In this document: in pieces, positions 1-8,999 of the stretch
Position numbering within the stretch: position 1 is the stretch's first letter
Layout of the letters: the number at the start of each line of letters is the position of its first letter
NCBI GenBank assembly: GCA_033085395.1
Contig: JANQBS010000238.1
Span: 1 to 60,301, forward strand
Length of the DNA: 60,301 nt
From: Xanthoparmelia taractica
Taxonomy: Eukaryota > Ascomycota > Lecanoromycetes > Lecanorales > Parmeliaceae
Reading direction: 5' to 3'
Notes under the pieces: generated by a model
Told to the model about the DNA's origin: nothing
The model's input: only the letters and a program-made list of their open reading frames with translations
Database searches by the model: none
Translations under genes and position numbers: made by a program

Positions 1-560
1 TCTAACTTATATATTAATCTAAAATTTTCTTATCTTATTCGTTATCTAATATAAGAAATAATCTATATTATAAAATACTTCTATATATATTAGAAATTTC
101 CTAGATTATTTCATAATATTAGTAATTTCCTATCTTATATCTTTATAAGTAATCTAATATAATCTCTCTATAATACTCTTTTATAATATAATATAATACG
201 ATATAATATAAAATATCCCATTAAATATATTAGATCTTTTCGACTCGTAATCTAGAATATAAATTTAAGTAAATAGTCTCGAGATAAGAATAAAGAGATA
301 AATAATTATATAAATTATATAAGTAAGAAGAGAGAAAAAAAAAAGAAAAAAGTAAAAAGATAATAAATTAAGAATATTAAGAAAATAGAAAAAATAGTTA
401 GAAAGAGCTTAAATTAAGTAGATATACTCTTAAAAGCTAGCTCTATAAGTCTATTATCTAAGTCGTCGATATAGCTATTATAGATTTATCTAAGTATTTA
501 TAAATTAATTATTTACGTGAAAAAGAAATATAATAGTTTCTAAAAAGTAGGAATCAAATA
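1..560. repeat. AT-rich, RIP-like degenerate tract
   Basis: Very AT-rich DNA dense in TA, TAT and TAA steps with almost no CpA or TpG, no open reading frame of note, ending abruptly near 560 where GC-rich unique sequence begins. This is the composition left when C-to-T RIP has worked on a repeated element. I cannot identify the original element; it continues to the left of the window. Confidence 0.75.
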
Positions 561-782
561 GTAGCTTATCTATACTAGGGGCGTAGTTACCTAGGATTAT
601 CTTCCTCTCGCGCGACGATCACCTAGGTCGCGTGACAACAGGGCGGCGCTCACCCGAACCCCAATCGGGGATGAGGTCGGGGCAGATTTCTGTTTTCTTG
701 GCGCCCGTAGCGTCCTTGCTTCCAAGACCCCTCGAAACCTCTACTTATTTGCAGCGTGGAAGATACCTCAGCAACTCTCGAG
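561..782. other. Border of AT-rich tract and CWC15 upstream region
   Basis: GC-balanced sequence between the RIP-like tract and CWC15. It contains a short inverted repeat, CGCGAC...GTCGCG with a 10-base loop, at about 610-633. Otherwise it holds only the presumed promoter and 5' leader of CWC15. Confidence 0.4.
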
Positions 783-1896
783 ATGACGACTGGTGAGTAA
801 TGGTAAAGATCAAATTATGACACATTGCTCATGGTAATACAGCCCACAGGCCCACGTTTGATCCTGTAAGCTCTCTAATCCACTCTGACTCCCCACAACC
901 CTGAAGGAAATAGGCCCGTGGAAAAGACGCTCAGCGAGGAGTAGCATATCACCAGCGACTACTGCTAGCCCATACTCAGCTCAAAACTCGGTATGTCTGT
1001 GGTGCTATCTCTACTATATAAAGCTAATAGCCGAAAAGACAACCCGGACAAGGTGGAGATGTCGACCCTCAAATACGAGACCTCCGAGCCCAGCTCCTCG
1101 AAGCTGAAGCTGCACATTTCTCCAAGACAAATCCGGCAGTTGCCAAGAGTGCCGAGTCTACCGTGTCCAGTAAGCGCCAACTAGAAGGCGGTCCTGGACA
1201 AAATGAGGAAGAGGACCTAGAGTCAAAAAGACGGCGTATATTAGAGGAAACCAGAGATGTTGACGCAGACTCGGATGAAGCGAAGAGCGACGATAGCAGT
1301 GAAGAAGACAGGTTCGCCAACGAGGTCTTGGAAGGAAGTGACCCACTAGGCTAAGGATCCGCACAGTGACGATGAAGAGGACGAGACGGCCGAGCTGTTG
1401 CGAGAGCTAGAGAAAATCAAAAAGGAAAGGGCTGAACAGAAAGAGAAGGAGGTAAGTGTGGAGGATGAACTCAAGCGGCCACGTTATTGTTGCTAAGCCT
1501 TGTCTTTTAGGAGCGGGAAAAGGCAGCAGCTGAGCAAGAGAAGCGAGAGAATGACATCGCTCTCGGCAATCCTCTATTGATGCCATCGAAAGACACCGAG
1601 ACAAAGCGAAGGTCGGTTTTTTGCCTAAGAGATTAAATTACTCATTGCTTACATGACTGCAGATGGGACGACGATGTAGTATTTAGGAATCAGGCCAGGG
1701 GCACTGAGAACAAGGGCAAAAAAGAATTTGTCAATGTATGCGATCATGCATTTGATGCTATTGCCGGTCTACGCTAATTGCTTCATCAGGATTTGCTTCG
1801 GTCAGACTTCCACAAACGATTCATGGTAAGTAATCGCCGAGATAATTGCCCAGGGGGCCGAGGCTGATCCAAATGCAGAGCAAGTATGTTCGATAA
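783..1896 (+). CDS. CWC15: Pre-mRNA-splicing factor CWC15
   Basis: Nuclear spliceosome component of the Prp19/CDC5-associated (NineTeen) complex, Cwc15/Cwf15 family. I read nine exons: 783-792, 843-865, 914-990, 1039-1311, 1367-1451, 1511-1611, 1663-1735, 1790-1825 and 1879-1896, each with GT..AG borders and consistent phase. The protein begins MTTAHRPTFDPARGK, the family signature, followed by a basic Gln/Gly-rich stretch (QLKTRQPGQGG). The middle is acidic and Glu/Lys-rich (EEDSDDEEDETAELL, then a helix around RELEKIKKER). The end is the conserved WDDDVVFRNQARG ... DLLRSDFHKRFMSKYVR. All family landmarks are present at the usual length of about 230 residues. The very short first exon (10 nt) makes automated start calling unreliable here. 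Confidence 0.95.
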
Positions 1897-2977
1897 GGTC
1901 TTCCACCCAACCGACGTACTTTGGCAACCACATGAGAAAGCAATCTATTCCGCTGGTCGTCGAGAAAGGCTTCGCAAGCTTCCACTCCAAGTACTTTCCC
2001 ATGAATCTTTGCCTTCCATGTGTCAAAGATTAAAAGAGTCTCTTGTCGGTATGGCTGTCGGATATATGGTTGTTAGACACAGCAGAGTCCCCGAGACGGA
2101 CCGGTCGACTGCACCTATATACGGCTACTCAATACTAGAAGTTGTCGTGGCGGTGAGACGAATTCAATGGCTATGCGGACAGCCTGCGGACTGATTGAGC
2201 AGCTGGTAGTCAAGCTGAGACATTTTTCATTCGGAGACATCGAGCATAGCCGAGTGGCAACGGCACTACCTTGAAATCCGAGGTCGATTCCAGCCGCGCA
2301 ACGTGAAATAATTGACCTGCTGATTGGTTTCTGCCTGGTCTGTCAGCAACCTTTTATCTTCGAGCAAGAAGAAGGTAAGTGAAGCCGGTAAGGCTACGAT
2401 GAGGCAGGGCCATTGCCAAGTTTCTGAGAGGATATTGCGTGATACTGCAGCCAGCTGAAAGTGACGCGTTCAGGGTTCTTTCCGCATGGTCAGGGCGAAG
2501 GAAAGGGCGTTGTTTTTGCAGCGATCTTGTCGAATAGGGGCAGGTGCGGGGTTTCTTTTGTTTGTTTTGGAGGGGTAAAGCAGAAACAGGTTACAGACTT
2601 GCTGCATTGCATTGCATTGCATTGCATCCCAATCCTTTTCCCAGATTCCAGCTTGTCCCTGACTTTGATCCGAAGGGAAACTACAGCCCGCAGCTGCAGC
2701 TCGGCGTTGATCGTTTCGATCGTCCTGCGTGGGGTCGGGTCGTCACTTTCCATTCATCAAAACTTGCCCCGCCTTCCCTTGACTTCAAACTTGACCCCAC
2801 CTCAAGCACTTGAATACTTAAACAACCAATTTCCTCCACCTTTCAACCCTCTCATACACATTCCAGCAACCTCAAAAACACTTCAACTCCAACACACAAT
2901 CCTATACATCTTCCCTATACATCTTCATCCATCACCTCTTCATACCTACTATACATCTCAATCAACTCTCAATCAAC
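1897..2977. other. Intergenic: CWC15 3' end and upstream region of next gene
   Basis: No convincing gene. At 2246-2291 lies a degenerate tRNA-Ser-like stretch (A-box-like TAGCCGAGTGG and B-box-like GGTCGATTCC, without a foldable anticodon stem). At 2603-2627 there are five tandem copies of TGCAT. The last 200 bases are C/T- and A-rich, typical of a strong fungal 5' untranslated leader for the gene starting at 2978. Confidence 0.5.
2603..2627. repeat. (TGCAT)5 microsatellite
   Basis: Five perfect tandem copies of the pentamer TGCAT in the upstream region of the Gly/Ser-rich gene, about 350 bp before its start codon. Confidence 0.95.
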
Positions 2978-3890
2978 ATGTCTGGATACGGTGATGACCA
3001 GCAATCCGTAAGTCCTCACTTCACTTCACTTCCCGCACACAGCTCACTCATCTCTCTTCTTCATAGGGCGGAGGCTACGGTGTAAGTCCATGACGTCCCA
3101 AGACCACCTTCTACACAATGCTTACGCGTCGCTGCAGAGTCGCCAGGGTGGTGACTCGGGATCCGGCAGCTATGGCGGCGACTCCGGCTCTGGAGGCTAC
3201 AGTGGTGGGGACTCTGGGTCTGGAGGGTACGGTGGGGGACAATCTGGTGGTAGGGGTGGAAACTCCGGCTACGGAGGCGGCGACTCTGGTTCAGGGAGCT
3301 ATGGAGGTGGTGACTCTGGATCAGGAGGCTTCGGGGGCGGAAGGTCTGGTGGTGACTCAGGCTCTGGAGGCTTCGGTGGCGGCGATTCCGGCTCTGGAAG
3401 CTTAGGAGGACGTGACTCCGGGTCAGGAGGCTACGGTGGAGGTGATTCCGGCTCTGGAAGCTTTGGGGCACGTGAATCCGGCTCTGGAGGCTATGGAGGA
3501 GGTGATTCCGGTTCTGGAAGCCTTGGGGGACGTGACTCTGGGTCAGGAGGGTATGGAGGAGGTGATTCAGGTTCAGGAGGTTACGGGGGTCGAAGATCTG
3601 GTGGTGATTCAGGCTCTGGAGGCTACGGAGGCGACTCTGGTTCAGGGAGCTATGGAGGTGGTGACTCTGGGTCAGGAGGGTACGGTGGAAAGTCTGGTGG
3701 TGACTCCGGGTCATATGGTGGTGACTCGGGCTCTGGAGGTGACTCTGGCTCAGGTGGAGGTGAGTTGACTTCTGTTCACTTCCATTGCCGCACGATGCTG
3801 ATATTCTCTCATACAGGACTTAAGGACAAGCTGATGGGCATGGCCGAGAAGAAGTTCGGTGGTGGCAGCAACAAAGGTGGCAGCGACTAG
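2978..3890 (+). CDS. Gly/Ser/Asp-rich low-complexity repeat protein
   Basis: Four exons: 2978-3007, 3067-3081, 3138-3759 and 3817-3890. The protein starts MSGYGDDQQSGGGYG, continues with about 18 imperfect repeats of the type DSGSG-(G/S)-(Y/F/L)-GG over roughly 200 residues, interrupted by short Arg/Gln/Lys inserts (GGGQSGGRGG, GGRRSGG, GGKSGG), and ends in a short lysine-rich segment, LKDKLMGMAEKKFGGG, likely a helix, with a GSNKGGSD tail. There is no signal peptide or membrane segment. Small fungal proteins with an MSGYGD start and a lysine-rich C-terminal helix are common, often without known function. The aromatic-spaced Gly/Ser repeats resemble phase-separating or desiccation-related disordered proteins, which is inference. 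The minus-strand open frame opposite the repeats is a shadow of the repeat composition. Function unknown. Confidence 0.85.
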
Positions 3891-4214
3891 TAGAAATTTT
3901 CTGGCTGCCTGCTTGCCCCAGTCCAGCAGCATGATGATGAGAGGGTATGCTTACTGGACACATTCATTACTCTGGTTCGAGCGTTTGAACCAAGGAGGTT
4001 CACGTTCTAGATTAGCATGAATAGCAATCAATGAGCCATTGCAAGTGACGGCCCTTTTCAAAGATTGCGCGTGAAGTTGTATGTTTTCATTTCACCTATT
4101 GATGTGTGCGTCTACACGCTAGTTAATTCCCGCTCGTCAACACATTCCTGTTCAGTCATGGTCACCTAAAACTTTCCTTCCTCTTCAACCCGCTCGACCA
4201 ACATCCCCACAGTA
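3891..4214. other. Intergenic: 3' end and MED22 promoter
   Basis: Holds the 3' untranslated region of the Gly/Ser-rich gene, including a small hairpin GGTTC...GAACC at about 3974-3991, and the upstream region of MED22. No other gene seen. Confidence 0.5.
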
Positions 4215-5081
4215 ATGGATCCAAACCCACGCACCTCTGCTGCTCTCCAAGGTATCTACGTCCTCTTTAAAAGCCCTTCGCTCCCCCTCCCCCCAAATCA
4301 CCCTTGCTACTACCTCTTCTAGCACAGACGGATGGCTGACATGAGGCAGACCGCGCCGCGGCAGACGTAGCGCAGCTCCTGCGCCGTTTCGAAAATATCG
4401 TTGCTTTTGAATCTGTCCGTTTTCCTTTTTCTTTCTTTCTTTCTTTCTTTCTTTTTTTTGGGGGGGGGGACCTACCTTCCTTTCTTTCTGGAGAGTAGCC
4501 TGTGAGATTGGGATTGGAGTGGATTGGATTGGAAATGCTGACCCGGTGCGCGTGCGGCGGGGGGCGGGGTGGTTAGGATTATAGGCAGAATCGGAATAAT
4601 GCTGCTGTGGGTGTTTATCAGATGGAGGTTGAGGCGGAGGCTTTGGTATGGGTGTTGTGGCTTTTCCTTCTTTTACTCTGTTTCTTTTTGTTTTCTTATT
4701 TTTTCATTGAGTGAAGGGGGGAAGGGGGGGGGGGGGGGGTGAAGACGTCTACTTATTATCTCCCGGTTCTAGGATCCATGTTGCATGTTTTCAGTTCTAG
4801 TAGTATGGGGGAATTGATCCTGATGGCGTTTTACGTCTGCCTAGGTCCGGGCCGCGGAAGATATCTTGTCTCTGACGCGGATACTGAAGGAGGCGTGGCT
4901 GTTTGGCAAATTGCAGACGGTGGGGAACAGTGAGGCGGAGACGAGGGCGGAAGCCGCGGCGGCGGAGGTGGCGGCTGTGTTGCGTAGGTTGCAGGGGAGC
5001 GATGGGATGGAGGGGAATGGAGGGTCGATGGGGAGCAATGGCGAGGGAAAAGGGGAGGGAGATGGACGGGTCGCATCATAG
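4215..5081 (+). CDS. MED22: Mediator complex subunit 22 (Srb6)
   Basis: Head-module subunit of the RNA polymerase II Mediator. Exons 4215-4251, 4350-4414, 4589-4645 and 4845-5081 give MDPNPRTSAALQ, then the helix DRAAADVAQLLRRFENIV, then NRNNAAVGVYQMEVEAEALV, and then RAAEDILSLTRILKEAWLF followed by GKLQTVG, the conserved Srb6 core. The tail is Gly/Ser/Asn-rich and poorly conserved. The donor of intron 2 (GTCCGT at 4415) is weak but is the only one that keeps frame. Introns 2 and 3 carry a CTTT microsatellite and long G runs, so assembly errors here are likely but would not affect coding. The next gene (DHFR) starts about 100 bp downstream on the same strand. Confidence 0.93.
4431..4469. repeat. 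CTTT microsatellite followed by poly-T and poly-G
   Basis: About six CTTT units run into an eight-base T run and a ten-base G run, all inside intron 2 of MED22. Confidence 0.9.
4724..4739. repeat. 16-base G homopolymer
   Basis: Sixteen consecutive G residues inside intron 3 of MED22, preceded by another G6 tract. Likely length-variable and a sequencing weak spot. Confidence 0.95.
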
Positions 5082-5186
5082 AGATTCGATATCCAATAGA
5101 TGCAAAGAAATCTACAATTGATACTCCCAAACGTACATTTTTCCCTTCCTCCATCCAACATCTCTCCATACTCACTCCACCACACC

Positions 5187-6107
5187 ATGCCCACCTCATC
5201 AACCACCATGCCTCCTCCCCTCCCCCCCCACCTCCCCCCACTCACCCTCATCGTCGCCACAACCCCCTCCCTCGGCATCGGCCTCCGCGGCACCCTCCCC
5301 TGGCCCCCCCTGAAACCCGACCTCGCCTTCTTCGCCCGCGTCACCAGACGCCCTCCCCCTAATCCTCCTCACACCCTCCGACCTTCCTCTCAGCCCTCCT
5401 CCGAGCCTACACCTACACCAACAAACAAAACCCGCAACGCAGTCATCATGGGCCGCAAGACGTGGGAGAGCCTGCCCGCCAAGGCGCGCCCGCTCAAGGG
5501 GAGGATCAATGTGGTTGTGTCGAGGGGTTTTTCGGGTGCGGAGGGGGAGGGACACGGGGAGGATGATGTGGTGAGGGTGGGTGGTATTGAGGAAGGGTTG
5601 AGGAGGTTGCGGGAGAGGTTTCCGGGTTCGGACGAGGGGGAGGGGACTAGTGGGGACAAGGAGGAAGAGGGGAAGAAGCGGCAGCAGGAGGAGGAAGAGG
5701 GGGGTATAGACGGCGGTTGTCGTCGGGGTGGAGAGGAAGGGGGAGAAGCGAAAGATAAGGGGGAGGCGGTTGTGCGGCTGGGAAGGGTCTTTGTGATTGG
5801 TGGGGCGGAGATTTACAAGCTTGCGCTGGGGATGGAGTGTTGCGAGAGGATTTTGTGGACGCGGTTGGTGGGGGAGTGGGAGTGTGATGTTTTTTTTCCG
5901 GGGGGGGTGTTGCCGGCTGAGGGTGATGAGAAAATGGGTGATGAAGGTGGGGAGAGTGGGTATATGGGGGAATGGGTTAGGAGGTCTACGGAGGAGATGG
6001 AGGGGTGGGTTGGGGAGGAGGGGGTTGGTGGGTTGAGGAGGGAGGGCGAGGTCGAGTTTGAGGTTTGTATGTTTGAGAGGGTGGGACGGGGGATGAGGAA
6101 GACGTAG
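5187..6107 (+). CDS. DFR1: Dihydrofolate reductase with long acidic/Gly insertion
   Basis: NADPH-dependent reduction of dihydrofolate to tetrahydrofolate for thymidylate, purine and methionine synthesis. Single exon. Family motifs: LTLIVATTPSLGIGLRGTLPW (N-terminal strand and Trp loop) followed by LKPDLAFFARVT with the catalytic acid Asp, then NAVIMGRKTWESLP, RPLKGRINVVVSR (cofactor binding), RVFVIGGAEIYKLAL and LWTRLVGEWECDVFFP. Between the cofactor-binding region and VFVIGG lies a Glu/Gly/Lys-rich stretch of about 80 residues, and the C-terminal part also carries Gly/Glu expansions; yeast Dfr1 is about 211 residues against 306 here. I chose the ATG at 5187; an in-frame ATG at 5100 would add 29 residues without family support, and one at 5208 is also possible. 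Codon use is very GC/G-rich. Confidence 0.9.
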   Translation: MPTSSTTMPPPLPPHLPPLTLIVATTPSLGIGLRGTLPWPPLKPDLAFFARVTRRPPPNPPHTLRPSSQPSSEPTPTPTNKTRNAVIMGRKTWESLPAKARPLKGRINVVVSRGFSGAEGEGHGEDDVVRVGGIEEGLRRLRERFPGSDEGEGTSGDKEEEGKKRQQEEEEGGIDGGCRRGGEEGGEAKDKGEAVVRLGRVFVIGGAEIYKLALGMECCERILWTRLVGEWECDVFFPGGVLPAEGDEKMGDEGGESGYMGEWVRRSTEEMEGWVGEEGVGGLRREGEVEFEVCMFERVGRGMRKT

Positions 6108-6305
6108 TGGTTTGTACGGTTTACGAGGCTGAAGAAGGTTGAGGCCTATTAGGCTTGCTGTGGGTGTACGTTATAATGGCTATAAATGAGCGCGAAGAGC
6201 GTGCATACAGATATTGACCATTTCATATTGTATGAGAGAATTTTGCCAGATATATATGGAACGTGGCCAGAAGCCAAATCTATTTACATGTTGGGGGTAG
6301 GAGAT

Positions 6306-7859
6306 TCAGACACTGAGCTTCTCAACTTTTGCGGCCTGGAGCCACTCAGAATCCTCCTCTAATGCACTCTGAGCGATCCTATAAAGCTGGTCCAAGAAAG
6401 CAGGTACAAATGTACCAGGCCCCTTGACATCTTCCCTCCTTCCAGCCTGTTCGGCCGCGATTTCATACATGAGGATACCTGCCAGAGCGGCGAGCAGTCT
6501 ATCCTCTCTGTGCACCGCGAGGAACGCTGCTATTGTGGTCCCCAATGTACAGCCACTGCCGGTTATGTTGCCAAGATAGTGATGTCCATTCTTGATTGCG
6601 TACGTTCGTTCGCCATCACTCAGATAGTCCGTCTTTCCCGTCATGAGAACGACGTTCCGTTCTCTTGCGGCCAGCTTTTTCACCAATTGGACTTTGGCAG
6701 ACTCATCAGTGGTGCTGGCGCTTGTGTCAACTCCTTTCTGCTGCACCATGCTTTCTCCAAGAACCGTTGCAATCTCGTTCTCATTACCCTTTATGAGGTC
6801 GAAATAGCCATTTCCCATGAGCGTTTTGACCGACTGCCGGCGAACGGCTGTGGCTCCTGCACCGACAGGATCGAACAAGACAGGGCCGCCGACTTCGTTG
6901 TACGCACGGATTGCTTGAACGTAATTGGTCAAGCCATCTGGTGTGACAGTGCCCATGTTGACGACCAGGGCACCACCCAGTCCGGCCAGATCCTTGGCCT
7001 CTTCGCCGTAATTTGCCATGATGGGACTTGCGCCGATACACAAAGCCACATTTGCTGCGAAATTCTGCACTACTAAATTTGTCATATTATGGCACAAAGG
7101 GGACTTGACGCCCAGCTCTTTGACGATGTGGACAATTTGGCTCAACAGCGTTTCAACATCCTGATTATCGCCCGCTTTGAGACTCATAGAAGCAGGGACT
7201 TTGTCGATCAAAGACCTCAAATCGGAGGCTGCTGCTTTTGGGTTTTGTGCGGCCACGATGGCACTTACCACGGCTGCTCCGTCGAGTCCTTTATTTAGTG
7301 ATTTGGATTGAAACATTACACGCTGCACATTTGAGGCATTAATTCCTCCGATGGCAACAGTAGGTATCTGGACGTCCATTGTGGACAGACGATCCAGGAT
7401 ATTCCTGACCCCTGCAGTACCTATAATTGATTTGGTGTCTTCTTTGGTGGGCGTAGCGTATACCGTTCCAATGCCCAAATATGAGGCACCCCTGCTCGCT
7501 GCTACCATTGCTTCGGAGAGATTGTTGGCTGTTACTCCGATGATGGCGTCCAGGCCTAGGATTTTTCGAGCTGTTGCCAAGTCCATGTCCTCCTGGCCGA
7601 GGTGCACTCCATCTGCACCAACAGCTTGAGCAACAGCGACGTGGTCATTGATAAGTAAGGGAACATTGTAAATCTTTGTGATGGCACGGAGGCGCTTTCC
7701 CATCCGAATCAAACTGGCGGTCTCACTTTTCTTATCTCGATACTGTACGACGGTAACACCACCCTCTACAGCAGCCTCAACCACGGAAGCAAGATCCTTA
7801 TCTCCAAGGATTGCCTGCGTCGAGTCCGTGACCAGGTATAGAGAGTAGTTGATAGCCAT
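6306..7859 (-). CDS. THI6: Bifunctional thiamine-phosphate synthase / hydroxyethylthiazole kinase
   Basis: Single exon, 517 residues, two domains in the fungal THI6 order. Residues about 1-235 are thiamine-phosphate synthase (ThiE type): YLVTDS, VVQYRDKKSE, GADGVHLGQEDMD, YLGIGTVYATPTK and VAIGGINASNV, the phosphate- and pyrimidine-binding motifs of the TIM barrel. Residues about 236-510 are hydroxyethylthiazole kinase (ThiM type): SPLCHNMTNLVVQNF, ASPIMANYGEEAKDL, GPVLFDPVGAGATAVR, KGNENEIATV and NITGSGCTLGTTIAAF, the last with the conserved Cys/Gly nucleotide loop. It couples HMP-PP with HET-P to make thiamine phosphate and salvages thiazole. I searched the upstream 200 bases for a fungal TPP riboswitch and found none. 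Confidence 0.97.
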   Translation of the reverse strand: MAINYSLYLVTDSTQAILGDKDLASVVEAAVEGGVTVVQYRDKKSETASLIRMGKRLRAITKIYNVPLLINDHVAVAQAVGADGVHLGQEDMDLATARKILGLDAIIGVTANNLSEAMVAASRGASYLGIGTVYATPTKEDTKSIIGTAGVRNILDRLSTMDVQIPTVAIGGINASNVQRVMFQSKSLNKGLDGAAVVSAIVAAQNPKAAASDLRSLIDKVPASMSLKAGDNQDVETLLSQIVHIVKELGVKSPLCHNMTNLVVQNFAANVALCIGASPIMANYGEEAKDLAGLGGALVVNMGTVTPDGLTNYVQAIRAYNEVGGPVLFDPVGAGATAVRRQSVKTLMGNGYFDLIKGNENEIATVLGESMVQQKGVDTSASTTDESAKVQLVKKLAARERNVVLMTGKTDYLSDGERTYAIKNGHHYLGNITGSGCTLGTTIAAFLAVHREDRLLAALAGILMYEIAAEQAGRREDVKGPGTFVPAFLDQLYRIAQSALEEDSEWLQAAKVEKLSV

Positions 7860-8999
7860 GTGACGACTCCTTGCGAGCAGGAGATGAAGACCCGTGCGAA
7901 CTATGTTTCAAGCAGACACACTCAGAAGTACATGAAACATGTCCACTCTCACTCCTTTACCAAAACCTTGTTCAATTTGTTGCGCTCTACTTGTCAGTCG
8001 GGTGATGCAGGAAATTGTATAACAGGACAAGCCCCTGTACATAATCCTACAACCGATATTATCATGTAATATTATTATGGCTTATATGATATATTGTTAT
8101 TGAGGTGTTGAAGCGGCATTATTGGGTAATGGTTTGGAGATGGATGGATAAGTAAAAGATATGAAGAACAGGGTGTGACAATGAGCATGAAACAGCATGT
8201 AGCTATGAATGTAATATATTGATTTATTTTTAGGTGGAGGGAAGATGCAGGATTGATTTCAGATGTTGTGTTAGGGTTTGTTGCATCAAGTGCATTAGGT
8301 GTGTGCCTCGTGTGCCTCTCTCCCTCTGGTGCCTCGGCCCTACAGCCTGGGTAGTTGGTACTGGGTACGAGTACTGGGGGAGCCTGGACCTGCCCTAGAA
8401 GTACCTTAGCCGGCTGACCTCCCCGAACCATTGTATTATTATTGTTAATTATTTTCTGACCCGGTATTTCCTCTTCTTTTTTCCAATTTTCTCTCTTCCT
8501 CTAATTCCCATTCTCCTTCCAACCATAATACCACTGTTAACTGTTATCACACTCAACCTTCAAAGTATTAGCAGCCAACATCTTCAGCGAAACTTCTCCA
8601 TCATCAGATCAGACCATCCTTCTACCACCTGTGCAGTCCCAGAAACTGCACCATTCCTTTCTAGCTGTTCCAGCTCCGCAAAATCCTACAAAAAAAAAAA
8701 AAATCACCACCAGCAACACACGCTTGTCTATGTATTCGTGCTCCAACGCCTTTCGAAACCTTCCGCCGCTCACGCTGCAACCATTTCCCATACCCCGGAG
8801 ACCTTGTAGCCTCCACGCCAGATCCAACGGGTGATTCCCAGCAATTGCAAATCTCATCTCATACACACTCCTGCCACCTTCCATGAGCGGCCTGCGTCTC
8901 TGCATGTCTCTATTGGCATCGTTCCCCGGTCATACTGTGTTCTCGTGCTCTACTTTCTATCTGCATTACTACTAGAATATCCCAAGCTTCACCGCTATC
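7860..8999. other. Intergenic: divergent upstream regions of THI6 and TIF5
   Basis: About 1.1 kb between two divergent genes. AT-rich around 8060-8230, with pyrimidine-rich sequence from 8440 on that probably is the eIF5 leader, and an A13 run near 8689-8701. Open frames here are short and unsupported. No RNA gene recognised. Confidence 0.5.

Noticed and set aside
1312..1353. Short 31-nt intron in CWC15 (GTCTTG..TAAG)
   Set aside because: The 55-nt intron 1312-1366 gives normal length and joins the conserved acidic text in frame.
2461..2994. 177-codon plus-strand frame upstream of the Gly-rich gene
   Set aside because: Runs through leader sequence and over the real start codon at 2978 in another frame.
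3061..3714. 217-codon minus-strand frame rich in Ser, His, Leu
   Set aside because: It mirrors the Gly/Ser repeats on the plus strand and has no independent support.
5100..5186. Upstream start for dihydrofolate reductase
   Set aside because: 29 extra residues match nothing in the family; the ATG at 5187 fits better.
7860..8100. Possible TPP riboswitch ahead of THI6
   Set aside because: No CTGAGA and no ACCTGATC-like core on the minus strand; only a GCAAGG stretch near the ATG, which is not enough.
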